From Phenylobacterium sp. (GTDB lineage Bacteria; Pseudomonadota; Alphaproteobacteria; Caulobacterales; Caulobacteraceae), in the NCBI RefSeq assembly GCF_030681155.1, contig NZ_JAUXXE010000007.1:29756-93755 (forward strand): DNA of 64,000 bases. The letters run 5' to 3'. A program made the position numbers and the translations under genes. Positions 1 through 8,712 of this stretch are shown here, one piece after another (positions within the stretch are counted from its first letter, which is position 1; the number at the start of each line of letters is the position of its first letter). The notes beneath the pieces were generated by a model. That model saw nothing but the letters and a program-made list of their open reading frames with translations, searched no databases and was not told the origin of the DNA.

Positions 1-382
1 AGGCGCCGGGGATCGGATAGACGGCTGAACCCTGGGCCACGGCCTCGCGCACGATGCGGAAGCCGGGGTCGGAAACCAGCGGCGTGCCGGCGTCCGACAC
101 CAGGGCGACACGGCCGCCCTCGGCCAGCACCGCCAAGGCCTTCAGGCCGCCGCGCTCGGCGGTGTGTTCATCGTAGCGTTCGAGTTTCTTGGAGAGGCCA
201 TAGGCGGTCAGCAGCTTGGCGGCGACGCGGGTGTCCTCGGCCAACACCAGGTCGGCGGCCGATAGCACGTCCAGCGCCCGCAAGGTGATGTCGCGCAAAT
301 TCCCGATCGGCGTCGCCACGATGTAGAGGCCCGGGTCCAGCGGGTTCTCGGACAGGGCGGGCGGGGGAGGGTGACGCGACAT
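1..382 (-). CDS. rsmI: 16S rRNA (cytidine-1402-2'-O)-methyltransferase, N-terminal part
   Basis: Truncated by the window edge; about 127 N-terminal residues are present. RsmI uses SAM to 2'-O-methylate C1402 in the decoding centre of 16S rRNA. Reading the minus strand from the ATG at 382 gives a short proline-rich lead, then VATPIGNLRDIT at about residues 22-33, EDTR at 49-52 and later SDAGTPLVSDPG, all hallmarks of the RsmI branch of the tetrapyrrole-methylase fold. It lies just upstream, on the same strand, of where hemW ends (24 bases), so it may be the last-transcribed member of a hemW/rdgB block. The identification is firm; the C-terminal part cannot be judged. Confidence 0.93.
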   Translation of the reverse strand, partial: MSRHPPPPALSENPLDPGLYIVATPIGNLRDITLRALDVLSAADLVLAEDTRVAAKLLTAYGLSKKLERYDEHTAERGGLKALAVLAEGGRVALVSDAGTPLVSDPGFRIVREAVAQGSAVYPIPGA

Positions 383-406
383 GGGGAAGGCTTCGCCGGT
401 TATCGC

Positions 407-1570
407 TCAGGTCGCAAGCCTGGACGTCACATGGTCCAGGATCAGCCGGCCGGCGGGCGTGGCGCGCAAGCGGTCCGGATCAGGCGCCAGCAGGCCCGCG
501 GCGATCAGCTCGCCGACCTCGGGGTGGACGGGTGAAAGGCCCAGAACGCTGACGTCTTCAAAGCTTACACCCTGGTCGATCCGCAGGCCGGCCAGCAGCC
601 GCTCCTCCGCGACCTCGGTCGGGGTAAGCCGCTCCTGGGTGGCGAAACCGGTCCCCTCTTCGTGCACGGCGGCGATGTAGTCGGCAGGCTTGGCGTGGGC
701 GTGGGTGGCGATGCGAACGCCCTGGCGGGTCAGCCGGCCATGTGCGCCGGGGCCTACGCCGACATAGTCCGCGCCGGTCCAGTAGACGAGATTGTGACGC
801 GATCTGGCCGCCTCGCCGCGCGCGTGGTTCGACACCTCGTAGGCTGTGAAGCCAGCGCCCTCCAAGACCGACTGAGTGGTCTCGAACAGCTCGGCGGCCA
901 GGTCTTCGCCGGGCGGGCGGAGCTGGCCACGCCGCACCGCGCGGTCAAAGGCTGTGCCGGCTTCGATGGTGAGCTGGTAGGGCGACAGATGCTCTGCGCC
1001 CAGGTCGATCGCCTCGGTCAGCTCCTCGCGCCAGGCTTGCGGCGTCTGGTTCGGCCGGGCGTAGATCAGGTCGAGAGACAGGCGCGGAAAGGTCTTGGCC
1101 GCCAGGGTCGCGGCGCGGCGCGCCGAGGCGGCGTCATGGTTGCGGCCGAGCAGGGTCAGCGAGGCGTCGTCCAGCGCCTGGAGGCCGAGCGACAGGCGAT
1201 CGACGCCTGCCTGGGCGAAGGCGGCGAAGTGACCGGCCTCCGCATCGGTGGGATTGGCCTCCAATGTCACTTCGACGGGGTCGTCGGGCGACCAGAGCAT
1301 CCGCGCCAGGCAGATCAGCTCGGCCGCCCAGGCAGGGTCCATCAGCGAGGGGGTGCCGCCGCCGAGGAAGATCGACACCAGCCGCCGATCGCCGGTGAGC
1401 TCGCGCTGGGCTCGCAGATCGTCGGCGATGGCGGCGAACAGAGCGGCCTGTTCGTCCTTGCGACCCCGATCGCGGAAGACGTTGAAGTCGCAATAGGGGC
1501 AGATTTTCGCGCAGTAGGGCCAGTGGACATAGAGCCCCAGCGGCGCCTTGGCCTGCGCGACTTCGCTCAC
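407..1570 (-). CDS. hemW: Radical SAM heme chaperone HemW
   Basis: 387 residues, the usual HemW length. The radical-SAM iron-sulfur ligands are seen as C20-x3-C24-x2-C27 (YCAKICPYC), followed by the SAM-binding GGGTPSL near residue 70. HemW binds and delivers heme to target proteins; it was long annotated as oxygen-independent coproporphyrinogen oxidase HemN, from which it differs by the short N-terminus ending in HWPYC. The start ATG overlaps the rdgB stop by four bases (ATGA), indicating translational coupling and one transcript with rdgB. A long antisense reading frame exists opposite but carries no domain. Confidence 0.93.
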   Translation of the reverse strand: MSEVAQAKAPLGLYVHWPYCAKICPYCDFNVFRDRGRKDEQAALFAAIADDLRAQRELTGDRRLVSIFLGGGTPSLMDPAWAAELICLARMLWSPDDPVEVTLEANPTDAEAGHFAAFAQAGVDRLSLGLQALDDASLTLLGRNHDAASARRAATLAAKTFPRLSLDLIYARPNQTPQAWREELTEAIDLGAEHLSPYQLTIEAGTAFDRAVRRGQLRPPGEDLAAELFETTQSVLEGAGFTAYEVSNHARGEAARSRHNLVYWTGADYVGVGPGAHGRLTRQGVRIATHAHAKPADYIAAVHEEGTGFATQERLTPTEVAEERLLAGLRIDQGVSFEDVSVLGLSPVHPEVGELIAAGLLAPDPDRLRATPAGRLILDHVTSRLAT

Positions 1571-2166
1571 AGCAGGGCGGCCTTGAGCTTGGCGAAAGCC
1601 TGGGCGCGGTGGCTGATGGCGTCTTTGTTGTCCGGGTCCATCTCCCCGAAGGTGATGTCGTGACCAAGCGCCTGGAAGATCGGGTCATAGCCGTGGCCGC
1701 GATCGCCGCGGCCCGGGAAGACCAGGGTTCCATCGACGCGTCCCTCGACCACCACAGCGGGGCCGCCGGGCCAGGCGACGGCCAGGGCGCAGGTGAACCA
1801 GGCCGAGTAGTCGTCGGCGCCGGCTTCTTCCAACCGCGCCTCGACCTTCTTCATCGCGCCGACAAAGTCCTTTTCCGGCCCGCCCCAGCGCGCCGAGAAA
1901 ATCCCCGGTTGGCCATCGAGCGCGGTGACGGAAAGGCCTGAATCATCGGCCAGGGCGATGAGGCCCGAGGCCTCGGCGGCGGCGCGGGCTTTCAGCAAGG
2001 CGTTGCCGGTGAAGGTCGCCTCGGTCTCTTCGGGCTCGCCAAGGCCAAGGCTGCCGGCCGTCACCAGTTCAAAGCGATTGTCCAGGATTGCCGCCAGCTC
2101 GCGGGCCTTGCCCGGATTGTGGGTGGCGACCACCAGTTTCGCACCGGGTTCGAGCTTCAGAGCCAT
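1567..2166 (-). CDS. rdgB: RdgB/HAM1 family non-canonical purine NTP pyrophosphatase
   Basis: 199 residues from the ATG at 2166. The enzyme hydrolyses dITP, XTP and ITP to monophosphates, keeping deaminated purines out of nucleic acids. Seen in sequence: nucleotide-binding THNPGK at residues 15-20, the catalytic DDSGL motif near 74, GYDPIF and SHRAQAF in the C-terminal half. A longer frame opens at 2226 but the extra 20 residues are arginine-rich and unlike the family, while an AGAAGG-like Shine-Dalgarno stands just before 2166, so the shorter start is chosen. It is the first gene of the rdgB-hemW(-rsmI) block. Confidence 0.93.
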   Translation of the reverse strand: MALKLEPGAKLVVATHNPGKARELAAILDNRFELVTAGSLGLGEPEETEATFTGNALLKARAAAEASGLIALADDSGLSVTALDGQPGIFSARWGGPEKDFVGAMKKVEARLEEAGADDYSAWFTCALAVAWPGGPAVVVEGRVDGTLVFPGRGDRGHGYDPIFQALGHDITFGEMDPDNKDAISHRAQAFAKLKAALL

Positions 2167-2239
2167 TGGAAAACCTTCTGAAATGCGGGGGCGGCGGACC
2201 ATATGCCGACCACGGCTTTGTTGCATTGCAAAAGTTTAA

Positions 2240-2269
2240 TATCGTTATTCGATAAACAACTTGATCGAA
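2240..2269. promoter_or_regulatory. AT-rich inverted repeats upstream of DUF2975/XRE pair
   Basis: Within an unusually AT-rich patch of the 282-base gap between rdgB and the DUF2975 gene, TATCG-N5-CGATA (2240-2254) and the interleaved TTCGAT (2248-2253)/ATCGAA (2264-2269) form nested dyads. The position between divergently oriented genes and beside a gene for a small XRE regulator suggests an operator, but this is inference. The rest of the gap (2167-2448) shows only a GGTCTC/GAGACC dyad (2308-2340) and no convincing gene. Confidence 0.3.
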
Positions 2270-2448
2270 AAGCGATGCGCCAGTATCGAGGACCAACGCC
2301 ACCGGTAGGTCTCATGGATCTTGGTCGGCGAGTGGAGACCGCTATGCTCATCCCCGCAATGACCTTTCCCGAGCGTGCCCCGATGGCCTTGGTCACTGAC
2401 GGCGTGATCGCCTAGTCTCGACCGATGTTTCTTGGACGGAGGGCCGCG

Positions 2449-2979
2449 ATGCGCGCCTTGGGGCCGGGCTCGGTATCGAGCTTCTTGAAGATCATCTTGG
2501 ACGTGGTCTTCGTCGCACTCTGGATCGGCCTTGGTGCAGTGGCGCTGATGATGCTCGCCGCCCTGTTGTTCAGCTTCAACCCAGATTTGATCGACAACTT
2601 CTCAATCCGCGCTGGTGACGCGGAGATCATCTCGCGCGGGCCGGTGCTGCTGGGCGGCCTGGCCGCGGCAGCGCTCTATCTGGCTGGCGTGCTGGTGATC
2701 GTCGAGCGGCTGCGCAGGATCTTCGCGACCCTGACGGCCGGCGACCCCTTTCACCCTGAAAATGTGCGTCGTCTGCGGGTGATCGGCCTCGTGCTGGCTG
2801 GGCTGGAGATCGGACGCTACGTGATCTACGGCCTTGGCATGTGGGCGCTGCCGGGCGCCGACATTCAACGCCCGGAATTCAGCCCGACGGCCTGGTTCTC
2901 GGTGCTGGTGGTGTTCGTATTGGCCGAGGTGTTCCGCGAAGGCGCCCGCCTGCGTCGTGAAGCGGAGCTGACGATCTAG
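2449..2979 (+). CDS. DUF2975 family membrane protein
   Basis: 176 residues if translation starts at the ATG at 2449, which is preceded by a good GGACGGAGGG ribosome site; an in-frame ATG at 2425 would add eight residues. Four hydrophobic segments are visible (about residues 12-40, 60-85, 105-125 and 135-160), with the DUF2975 pattern of a GDPF/HPEN loop between helices 2 and 3. It precedes an XRE regulator with only two bases between the genes, the pairing commonly seen for DUF2975 proteins. Biochemical function is unknown; it may be a membrane partner that modulates the regulator. Confidence 0.8.
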   Translation: MRALGPGSVSSFLKIILDVVFVALWIGLGAVALMMLAALLFSFNPDLIDNFSIRAGDAEIISRGPVLLGGLAAAALYLAGVLVIVERLRRIFATLTAGDPFHPENVRRLRVIGLVLAGLEIGRYVIYGLGMWALPGADIQRPEFSPTAWFSVLVVFVLAEVFREGARLRREAELTI

Positions 2980-2981
2980 CC

Positions 2982-3221
2982 ATGCCGATCCGTGTGAATC
3001 TCGACCGCGTGCTGCTTGAGCGGCGCATGTCCCTGACTGAACTGGCCGACCGGGTCGGCGTCACCATCGCCAACCTTTCGATCCTCAAGACCGGCAAGGC
3101 GCGCGCCGTGCGGTTCTCGACCCTGGCGGCGCTGTGCCGCGAACTCGATTGCCAGCCGGGCGACCTGCTCATCTACGAGCCCGGCCCCGACGATGAGCCC
3201 ATGGACGATGATCTGGACTGA
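2982..3221 (+). CDS. Small XRE/Cro-family HTH regulator
   Basis: 79 residues, essentially a single helix-turn-helix domain of the YozG/Cro-CI type: LLERRMSLTELADRVGVTIANL forms helices 1-3 at about residues 9-30 and PGDLL at 60-64 closes the fold; the tail (DDEPMDDDLD) is acidic. It is translated immediately after the DUF2975 gene and very probably co-transcribed. The expected role is DNA binding, perhaps repression of its own operon through the inverted repeats near 2240-2269 (inference). Confidence 0.85.
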   Translation: MPIRVNLDRVLLERRMSLTELADRVGVTIANLSILKTGKARAVRFSTLAALCRELDCQPGDLLIYEPGPDDEPMDDDLD

Positions 3222-3323
3222 CAAAGCCCGGCGAGGCCGTTTCCAAGCGTGACTTTTATGCCGCGCCGCAGCGAGACTCGCTAAAAAATTGCAGCGCACC
3301 CGTCAAAAATGCGGTCCTGACCG

Positions 3324-3352
3324 TTGATAACCTAGCGTCACCCTCCTATATG
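3324..3352 (+). promoter_or_regulatory. Sigma-70-type promoter of the 35-codon gene
   Basis: TTGATA at 3324-3329 and TATATG at 3347-3352 are separated by exactly 17 bases, a near-consensus housekeeping promoter. It lies 40 bases before the small ORF at 3393 and downstream of the XRE stop codon, in a locally AT-richer stretch. Confidence 0.5.
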
Positions 3353-3392
3353 CGCTGCAACAATTGCTGCAACGCACACAAAGGAGATGGAC

Positions 3393-3500
3393 ATGGCCCA
3401 AGCCGTTGAAAGCTTCATCGATCGTCTGATGGGACCGTTCGCTCGCGAACTGGCCCGCATGCCGGCTTCGTCGTTCCGCTATCTGCTGAACGCCTTCTAA
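3393..3500 (+). CDS. 35-residue amphipathic microprotein
   Basis: A 36-codon reading frame that is too short for usual gene callers. It begins with ATG seven bases after a perfect AAGGAG, has a sigma-70-type promoter upstream and a strong bidirectional terminator 47 bases downstream, so it is a complete transcription unit by itself. The protein starts MAQAVESFIDRLMGPF and ends RYLLNAF; basic residues (R11, R18, R22, R29) alternate with hydrophobic ones as in an amphipathic helix that could lie on a membrane or bind a partner. No known family is recognised. No signal peptide and no cysteine. Confidence 0.6.
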   Translation: MAQAVESFIDRLMGPFARELARMPASSFRYLLNAF

Positions 3501-3546
3501 GAACGACATCCGGCGGCGCTCGTCGCCGGCCGTACTGATTGATGAT

Positions 3547-3581
3547 GAAAACGCCGCCCCCGCCCCCGGGGCGGCGTTTTT
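3547..3581. terminator. Bidirectional intrinsic terminator
   Basis: AAAACGCCGCCCC (3548-3560) pairs with GGGGCGGCGTTTT (3568-3580) around a short C-rich loop; A-run on the left and T-run on the right make it rho-independent in both directions. It would end the microprotein transcript on plus and the rph transcript (stop at 3592) on minus. Confidence 0.85.
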
Positions 3582-3591
3582 GACTCCAGGA

Positions 3592-4308
<717 letters not shown>

Positions 4309-4336
4309 TGGAAACCTTGGCGTTGGGTCTGGCGTC

Positions 4337-4362
4337 TTGCGCCGGCGGGCTTATCCTAGATC
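4337..4362 (+). promoter_or_regulatory. Candidate housekeeping promoter of hrcA-grpE
   Basis: TTGCGCC (4337-4343), 11 bases, then CCTAGATC (4355-4362) closely resembles the Caulobacter sigma-73 form TTGACGS-N10-14-GCTANAWC. It lies between the rph start and the GTG proposed for hrcA, and would make initiation of hrcA at the upstream ATG (4308) impossible from this promoter. No CIRCE inverted repeat was seen here. Confidence 0.45.
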
Positions 4363-4406
4363 AAAGAGGTTCAGTCCATGGCTCTGACCGAGCGCCGTAC
4401 CCCGTC

Positions 4407-5474
4407 GTGACCACCCCGCTGCTTTTCCCCGGCCCGTCGCTGGCTGAGCTGGATGAACGCGCCCGCGAAATCTTCCGCCGCGTCGTCGAAGGCTATCTCG
4501 AAACCGGAGAGCCGGTCGGCTCGCGCACCCTGTCCAAGGGCGGCGTCCATCTGTCCTCGGCCTCGATCCGCAACACCATGCAGGATCTGACCCAGCTCGG
4601 CCTGCTGGGCGCGCCGCATGTGAGCGCCGGGCGAATTCCGACTCATGCGGGGCTGCGACTGTTCGTCGATGGCCTGCTGGAGGTCGGGGACATCGCCGAG
4701 GATGACCGCCGCGCCATCGAGACCCGGCTGTCGGCCAAGGGGCGCAATTTCGAAGAGGCCCTGAACGAGGCGACGGCGATCCTCTCGGGGCTCGCCGGCG
4801 GCGCGGGAGTGGTGGTCAGTCCGGTGCGGGACGCCGGGGTCAAGCATGTTGAGTTCGTCGCTCTGTCGGCGGACCAGGCGCTTGCGGTGATGGTCTTCGA
4901 GGACGGCGTGGTCGAGAACCGGCTGATGAAGCTGGCGGCCGGCGTGACGCCGTCTTCGCTGCAGGAAGCCTCCAACTTCATGAACGCCCGGCTGCGCGGC
5001 CGCACCCTGGGTGAGGCCGGCGCCGAAATCCGCACCGAGCTCGACGACGCCCGTCGCCAGTTGAATGAGGCCGCCGCGCGGCTGGTCGAGGACGGCATGG
5101 CCGCCTGGGGCGGCGGCGAGGACGCCCAGCGGGCCCTCATTGTCCGAGGCCGCGCCAACCTGTTGCACGATCGCGAGACGCTCGACGACCTCGAGCGCGT
5201 GCGGATGCTGTTCGACGATCTTGAACAAAAGGAACAGCTTATCGGTTTGCTTGATGACGTCCGCGAAGCCCAGGGCGTACGGATTTTCATCGGCGCCGAA
5301 ACGCGACTCTTTTCCCTTTCGGGTTCCGCAGTGATCGCCGCGCCCTATATGACGGGCCGGCAGAAGGTGCTGGGCGCGATCGGCGTAATCGGTCCCGCCC
5401 GCCTAAACTATGCCCGGGTCATCCCGCTGGTGGACTATACCGCCCGCGTCCTGTCCCAGGTGACGAACACGTAG
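4407..5474 (+). CDS. hrcA: Heat-inducible transcription repressor HrcA
   Basis: 355 residues from the GTG at 4407. HrcA represses class I heat-shock genes by binding CIRCE elements, with GroEL as corepressor. Seen: the N-terminal winged-helix region starting [28 protein letters not shown] and [12 protein letters not shown], then the GAF-like dimerisation core and a C-terminal [20 protein letters not shown], a typical HrcA ending. The frame is open back to an ATG at 4308, but those 33 residues do not resemble HrcA and overlap the rph start and the putative promoter, so the GTG is preferred. grpE follows after 11 bases, the known Caulobacter hrcA-grpE arrangement. Confidence 0.94.
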   Translation: MTTPLLFPGPSLAELDERAREIFRRVVEGYLETGEPVGSRTLSKGGVHLSSASIRNTMQDLTQLGLLGAPHVSAGRIPTHAGLRLFVDGLLEVGDIAEDDRRAIETRLSAKGRNFEEALNEATAILSGLAGGAGVVVSPVRDAGVKHVEFVALSADQALAVMVFEDGVVENRLMKLAAGVTPSSLQEASNFMNARLRGRTLGEAGAEIRTELDDARRQLNEAAARLVEDGMAAWGGGEDAQRALIVRGRANLLHDRETLDDLERVRMLFDDLEQKEQLIGLLDDVREAQGVRIFIGAETRLFSLSGSAVIAAPYMTGRQKVLGAIGVIGPARLNYARVIPLVDYTARVLSQVTNT

Positions 5475-5485
5475 AGGATTAGAAG

Positions 5486-6103
5486 ATGTCCGACGATCAA
5501 ACGCCGGCCGAAGAGTTCAACGAAGTCGCGGACGCTGCGGCCGAAGAACTGCTGGCCCTGCGCGCCGAAAATCAGGCGCTGAAGGATCAGGTCCTGCGGG
5601 TGGCCGCCGAAGCGGAGAACACCAAGCGCCGCGCCGAGCGCGAGGCCAATGACGCGCGCGCCTACGCCATCCAGAAGTTCGGTCGCGACCTGCTGACCGT
5701 CGCCGACACCCTGGCCCGCGCCCTGGCCAGCCCGCACGAAAGCGCCGATCCGGTGCTGAAGAACTTCGTGGTCGGCATGGAGATGACCGAAAAGGCGCTG
5801 CAGGCGGCGTTCGAGAACAACGGGCTGAAGAAGATCGACCCCGCCAAGGGTGAGAAGTTCGATCCACACCAGCACCAGGCGATGATGGAACAACCCTCGA
5901 CCGAGGTCGCCGCTGGCGGCGTCATCCAGGTGCTGCAGCCGGGCTACGACCTGCTCGGTCGCCTGATCCGTCCGGCCATGGTGGTCGTCGCGGCCAAGGG
6001 GTCGACCGGCGAAGGTTCGGGCGGCGACGGCTCTTCGGGCGCCAATCCCTATGCAGCCAACGACGGCGACGGTTCCGGCGGCTCCGTCGATACGCGCGCC
6101 TAG
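5486..6103 (+). CDS. grpE: Nucleotide exchange factor GrpE
   Basis: 205 residues. GrpE releases ADP from DnaK to reset the chaperone cycle. A charged N-terminal coiled coil (about residues 20-60, LLALRAENQALKDQVLRVAAE) precedes the four-helix region and C-terminal beta domain with FDPHQHQAMM and VLQPGYDLLGRLIRPAMVVVAAKG. The last 30 residues are glycine/serine-rich and low complexity. Co-transcribed with hrcA; AGGATTAGAAG precedes the ATG. Confidence 0.96.
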   Translation: MSDDQTPAEEFNEVADAAAEELLALRAENQALKDQVLRVAAEAENTKRRAEREANDARAYAIQKFGRDLLTVADTLARALASPHESADPVLKNFVVGMEMTEKALQAAFENNGLKKIDPAKGEKFDPHQHQAMMEQPSTEVAAGGVIQVLQPGYDLLGRLIRPAMVVVAAKGSTGEGSGGDGSSGANPYAANDGDGSGGSVDTRA

Positions 6104-6107
6104 CGCC

Positions 6108-6353
6108 GTGGTCGATCTCGAGACCACCACTGTCACCGTCCGCGAGGTCGCCGACGTGGTGGCCCTCGTGGCCATCGAACTGGTCGGCTCGGTGTCCAAG
6201 GACACCCAGGAGGCCGACGTCCGGCTCGAGGAATTGGCGGGGCGGCTGCTGGACTATGTTGACGCCCTGCCGGAGGGCAATCAGCGCCTGCTGATGGGCG
6301 CCATCGCCGAAACCCTGATGGCGACGGAAGAAGGCTCTTCGCCGCCCGAATAG
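6108..6353 (+). CDS. Hypothetical acidic protein downstream of grpE
   Basis: 81 residues from the GTG at 6108, four bases after the grpE stop; an in-frame ATG at 6051 lies inside grpE and would add 19 unlikely residues. The protein is helical and acidic (VADVVALVAIELV, EADVRLEELAGRLLDYVDALPEG) without membrane segments or cysteine. Its tight spacing suggests co-expression with hrcA-grpE. No family is recognised. Confidence 0.6.
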   Translation: MVDLETTTVTVREVADVVALVAIELVGSVSKDTQEADVRLEELAGRLLDYVDALPEGNQRLLMGAIAETLMATEEGSSPPE

Positions 6354-6360
6354 GTTTGCG

Positions 6361-6393
6361 CCGCCCGCCCCGTTGAGACACTGGGGCGGGCGG
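6361..6393. terminator. Strong GC hairpin after the hrcA-grpE operon
   Basis: CCGCCCGCCCC (6361-6371) and GGGGCGGGCGG (6383-6393) form an 11-base-pair perfect stem with an 11-base loop just after the stop of the small downstream gene. There is no T-run, so it may stabilise the 3' end rather than terminate by itself. Confidence 0.45.
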
Positions 6394-6421
6394 GACGCGC
6401 CAGGCTAACGCATTAGAAAAA

Positions 6422-6450
6422 TTGACCGATTTCAAGCAGAGGCGTAGGCT
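6422..6450 (+). promoter_or_regulatory. Candidate promoter of the retropepsin-like gene
   Basis: TTGACC (6422-6427), 17-base spacer, TAGGCT (6445-6450), 20 bases before the ATG at 6470. The -35 match is good and the -10 match is fair. Confidence 0.35.
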
Positions 6451-6469
6451 TCGTCCCAGGTCATAAGGG

Positions 6470-7468
6470 ATGGAAAACGTGCTGGTCGGGTCACAGACTC
6501 GCCGACGTGCTCTTGGGCAGTTCGCCGCGGCTGGCGGCGTACTGTTGGCGGGCTCTGCTGTCGCCTCCGTCCAAGATCCCATCCCCGCCAATTCCCCTGC
6601 GACGCCGCTTCCGACAGCGCCGGCGCTCGCGGTGGATCCCGAAGAGACCCCGACTCAGATCGCGGTCACACGCGAACTCTTCGAGCAGGTCACCGCTCCG
6701 GTGATGATCAATGGCAAGGGGCCGTTCCGCTTCATGGTGGACACCGGCGCCAATGTTTCCTGCGTGTCCGAGAAACTGGCGGCTTCGCAGGCCTTGCCGC
6801 GCGGGCGCGAACTGATGGTCAACACGATCGTCGGGCGGCGCGCCCGGCCCAGCGTAATGATCGATCAGCTCGATATCGGCACGCGCATCCGCAAGAAGGT
6901 CGAGGCGCCGGTGCTGCCGATGGGCGGCTTCGACATCGACGGCGTGCTGGGTATCGACTGGCTGAAGGGCCAGCGGCTGGTGTTCGGCTTCTCCGGCAAC
7001 ACGCTCGAGATCACAAAATCGCGCGCCGAGAACAGCGGCCGGAACCGGGTGGTGGTCCCGGCGCGGCGCAAGTCCGGACAATTGACCATCGTCGACGCCG
7101 ATATCAGCGGGCGGAAGATCAGCGCGATGATCGATTCCGGCTCGCAGTTTTCACTGGGCAATACCTCGCTGCGCAACCTGATCGAGCGCCTCGACCCGAG
7201 CTCAGGTCAGAACGCCGTGAACGTCCGGATGATCTCCATCGCCGGCGAATCGTTCTCTGGACAGCAACTGGCCTTGCCGTTCATCCGCCTGGGCGGGCTG
7301 ACTCTAGGCAATGTGCCGGTGGTCTTCACTGACATGCCGATCTTCAAGCTCTGGGATCTGCATGACGCCCCGACCATCATGCTGGGCATCGATCTGCTCA
7401 CCCAGTTCACCACCGTCGCCGTCGACTTCGGTCGCTCGGCGGTGCGCTTCGACATAGCATCAGCCTGA
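6470..7468 (+). CDS. Retropepsin-like aspartic protease, two lobes, possible Tat signal
   Basis: 332 residues. Two aspartyl-protease signatures lie in one chain: MVDTGAN (D91) and MIDSGSQ (D222), each followed by a GID-type turn (GIDWL near 161 and GIDLL near 310). This matches tandem Asp_protease_2 domains, so one polypeptide could form the two-aspartate active site that retroviral-type enzymes obtain by dimerisation. The N-terminus TRRRALGQFAAAGGVLLAG resembles a twin-arginine export signal, placing the enzyme in the periplasm (inference). It is unlinked functionally to grpE or dnaN. Periplasmic aspartyl proteases such as PerP are known in Caulobacter; orthology was not tested. Confidence 0.82.
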   Translation: MENVLVGSQTRRRALGQFAAAGGVLLAGSAVASVQDPIPANSPATPLPTAPALAVDPEETPTQIAVTRELFEQVTAPVMINGKGPFRFMVDTGANVSCVSEKLAASQALPRGRELMVNTIVGRRARPSVMIDQLDIGTRIRKKVEAPVLPMGGFDIDGVLGIDWLKGQRLVFGFSGNTLEITKSRAENSGRNRVVVPARRKSGQLTIVDADISGRKISAMIDSGSQFSLGNTSLRNLIERLDPSSGQNAVNVRMISIAGESFSGQQLALPFIRLGGLTLGNVPVVFTDMPIFKLWDLHDAPTIMLGIDLLTQFTTVAVDFGRSAVRFDIASA

Positions 7469-7551
7469 TCATCCCCTATCACTTGCCGACAGCCCCTTTC
7501 CCGCGCCGGGATTTTGGCTAATGTCGCAAGTCCCTCCAGCGTTGGGGGCGA

Positions 7552-7569
7552 CGACGCATAGATGCGTCG
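7552..7569. promoter_or_regulatory. Perfect palindrome in the dnaN leader
   Basis: CGACGCAT-AG-ATGCGTCG has perfect eight-base arms, 24 bases upstream of the dnaN ATG. A GANTC site (GATTC, 7579-7583), the target of the cell-cycle methylase CcrM in Caulobacter, lies between it and the ATG. It could be an operator or an mRNA hairpin near the ribosome site; function is inferred only. Confidence 0.35.
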
Positions 7570-7593
7570 GCGCATGGAGATTCGGACGAGACC

Positions 7594-8712
7594 ATGAAGC
7601 TTACGATCGAACGGGCGGCGCTGATGAAGGCGCTGGGGCATGTGCAGAGCGCCGTCGAACGCCGCAACACCATCCCGATCCTGTCCAATGTGCTGCTGTC
7701 GGCCGAGCGCGACCGGCTGACCTTCTCAGCCACCGACCTCGACATGGAGATCATCGACCAGGCGTTCGCCCAGGTCGATCAGCCCGGTCAGATCACCGCG
7801 CCCGCCCACACCCTCTATGAAATCGTGCGCAAGCTGCCCGAGGGGGCTGATGTCTCTCTCAGCTTCACCGGCGAGGATCCGCGCCTGACAGTGGCGGCCG
7901 GCCGTTCGCGCTTCAACCTGCCGGTGCTGCCGGCCGGCGACTTCCCGGTGATGTCGTCCGATGGCCTGTCCGCGCCGATCGCCGTGGATGTCGGCGACCT
8001 GATCCGCCTGATCGACAAGACCCGCTTTGCGATCTCCACCGAAGAGACCCGCTACTATCTGAACGGCCTCTACCTCCACACGGTCGTGGACAATGGCGTG
8101 CAGAAGCTGCGCGCTGTGGCCACCGACGGTCACCGCCTGGCCCTGGCCGAGATGGCGGCGCCGGAGGGTTCGGCCGGGACGCCCGGCGTCATCGTGCCCC
8201 GAAAGACCATCAGCGAGGCTCGACGCCTGCTGGAGGACGCCGGTGAGAGCGTCGATCTGCAGGTCAGCCCGCAAAAGCTGCGTCTCGACTTCTCGGGCGC
8301 CGCCCTGACTTCGAAGGTCATCGACGGCAACTTCCCCGACTACAGCCGCGTCATCCCCAAGGACAACAACCGGGTGATGATGGTCGACAACAAGCTGTTC
8401 GCCCAGGCGGTGGACCGCGTCGCCACCATCTCGGCCGAGAAGAGCCGCTCGGTGCGCATGGCGATTGAGCCGGGCCGGGTGATCCTGACGGTCCGCAACA
8501 TGGAAGCTGGCCAGGCGGTCGAAGAGGTCGAGGTCGATTACGACGGCGAGGCCTTCGAGCTGTCGTTTAACGCCCGCTACCTGCTCGACGTCACCGACCA
8601 GATCGGCGCCGAACAGGCCGAGTTCCGCTTCGGCGGTCCCAACGACCCCGCCCTGGTCCTCGACCCGACCGACGCAGACGTCCAATACGTATTGATGCCG
8701 CTGCGGGTCTAG
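7594..8712 (+). CDS. dnaN: DNA polymerase III beta subunit (sliding clamp)
   Basis: 372 residues, normal length. It forms the dimeric ring that tethers DNA polymerase to the template. The three clamp domains are recognisable: MKLTIERAALMKALGHVQSAVERRNTIPILSNVLL, the central FAISTEETRYYLNGLYL, and the C-terminal YDGEAFELSFNARYLLDV...YVLMPLRV. Unlike the usual dnaN-recF-gyrB run, the next plus-strand gene recF begins about 1.7 kb later because an antisense gene lies between. The stop overlaps the stop of that antisense gene by a few bases (CTAG). Confidence 0.97.
   Translation: MKLTIERAALMKALGHVQSAVERRNTIPILSNVLLSAERDRLTFSATDLDMEIIDQAFAQVDQPGQITAPAHTLYEIVRKLPEGADVSLSFTGEDPRLTVAAGRSRFNLPVLPAGDFPVMSSDGLSAPIAVDVGDLIRLIDKTRFAISTEETRYYLNGLYLHTVVDNGVQKLRAVATDGHRLALAEMAAPEGSAGTPGVIVPRKTISEARRLLEDAGESVDLQVSPQKLRLDFSGAALTSKVIDGNFPDYSRVIPKDNNRVMMVDNKLFAQAVDRVATISAEKSRSVRMAIEPGRVILTVRNMEAGQAVEEVEVDYDGEAFELSFNARYLLDVTDQIGAEQAEFRFGGPNDPALVLDPTDADVQYVLMPLRV

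Noticed and set aside
662..1663. 333-codon plus-strand frame opposite hemW
   Set aside because: No domain, arginine/glycine-rich, fully antisense to a well-conserved gene; GC-rich codon shadow.
2203..2415. 70-codon frame between rdgB and the DUF2975 gene
   Set aside because: No ribosome site and no family similarity; the region looks regulatory and AT-rich.
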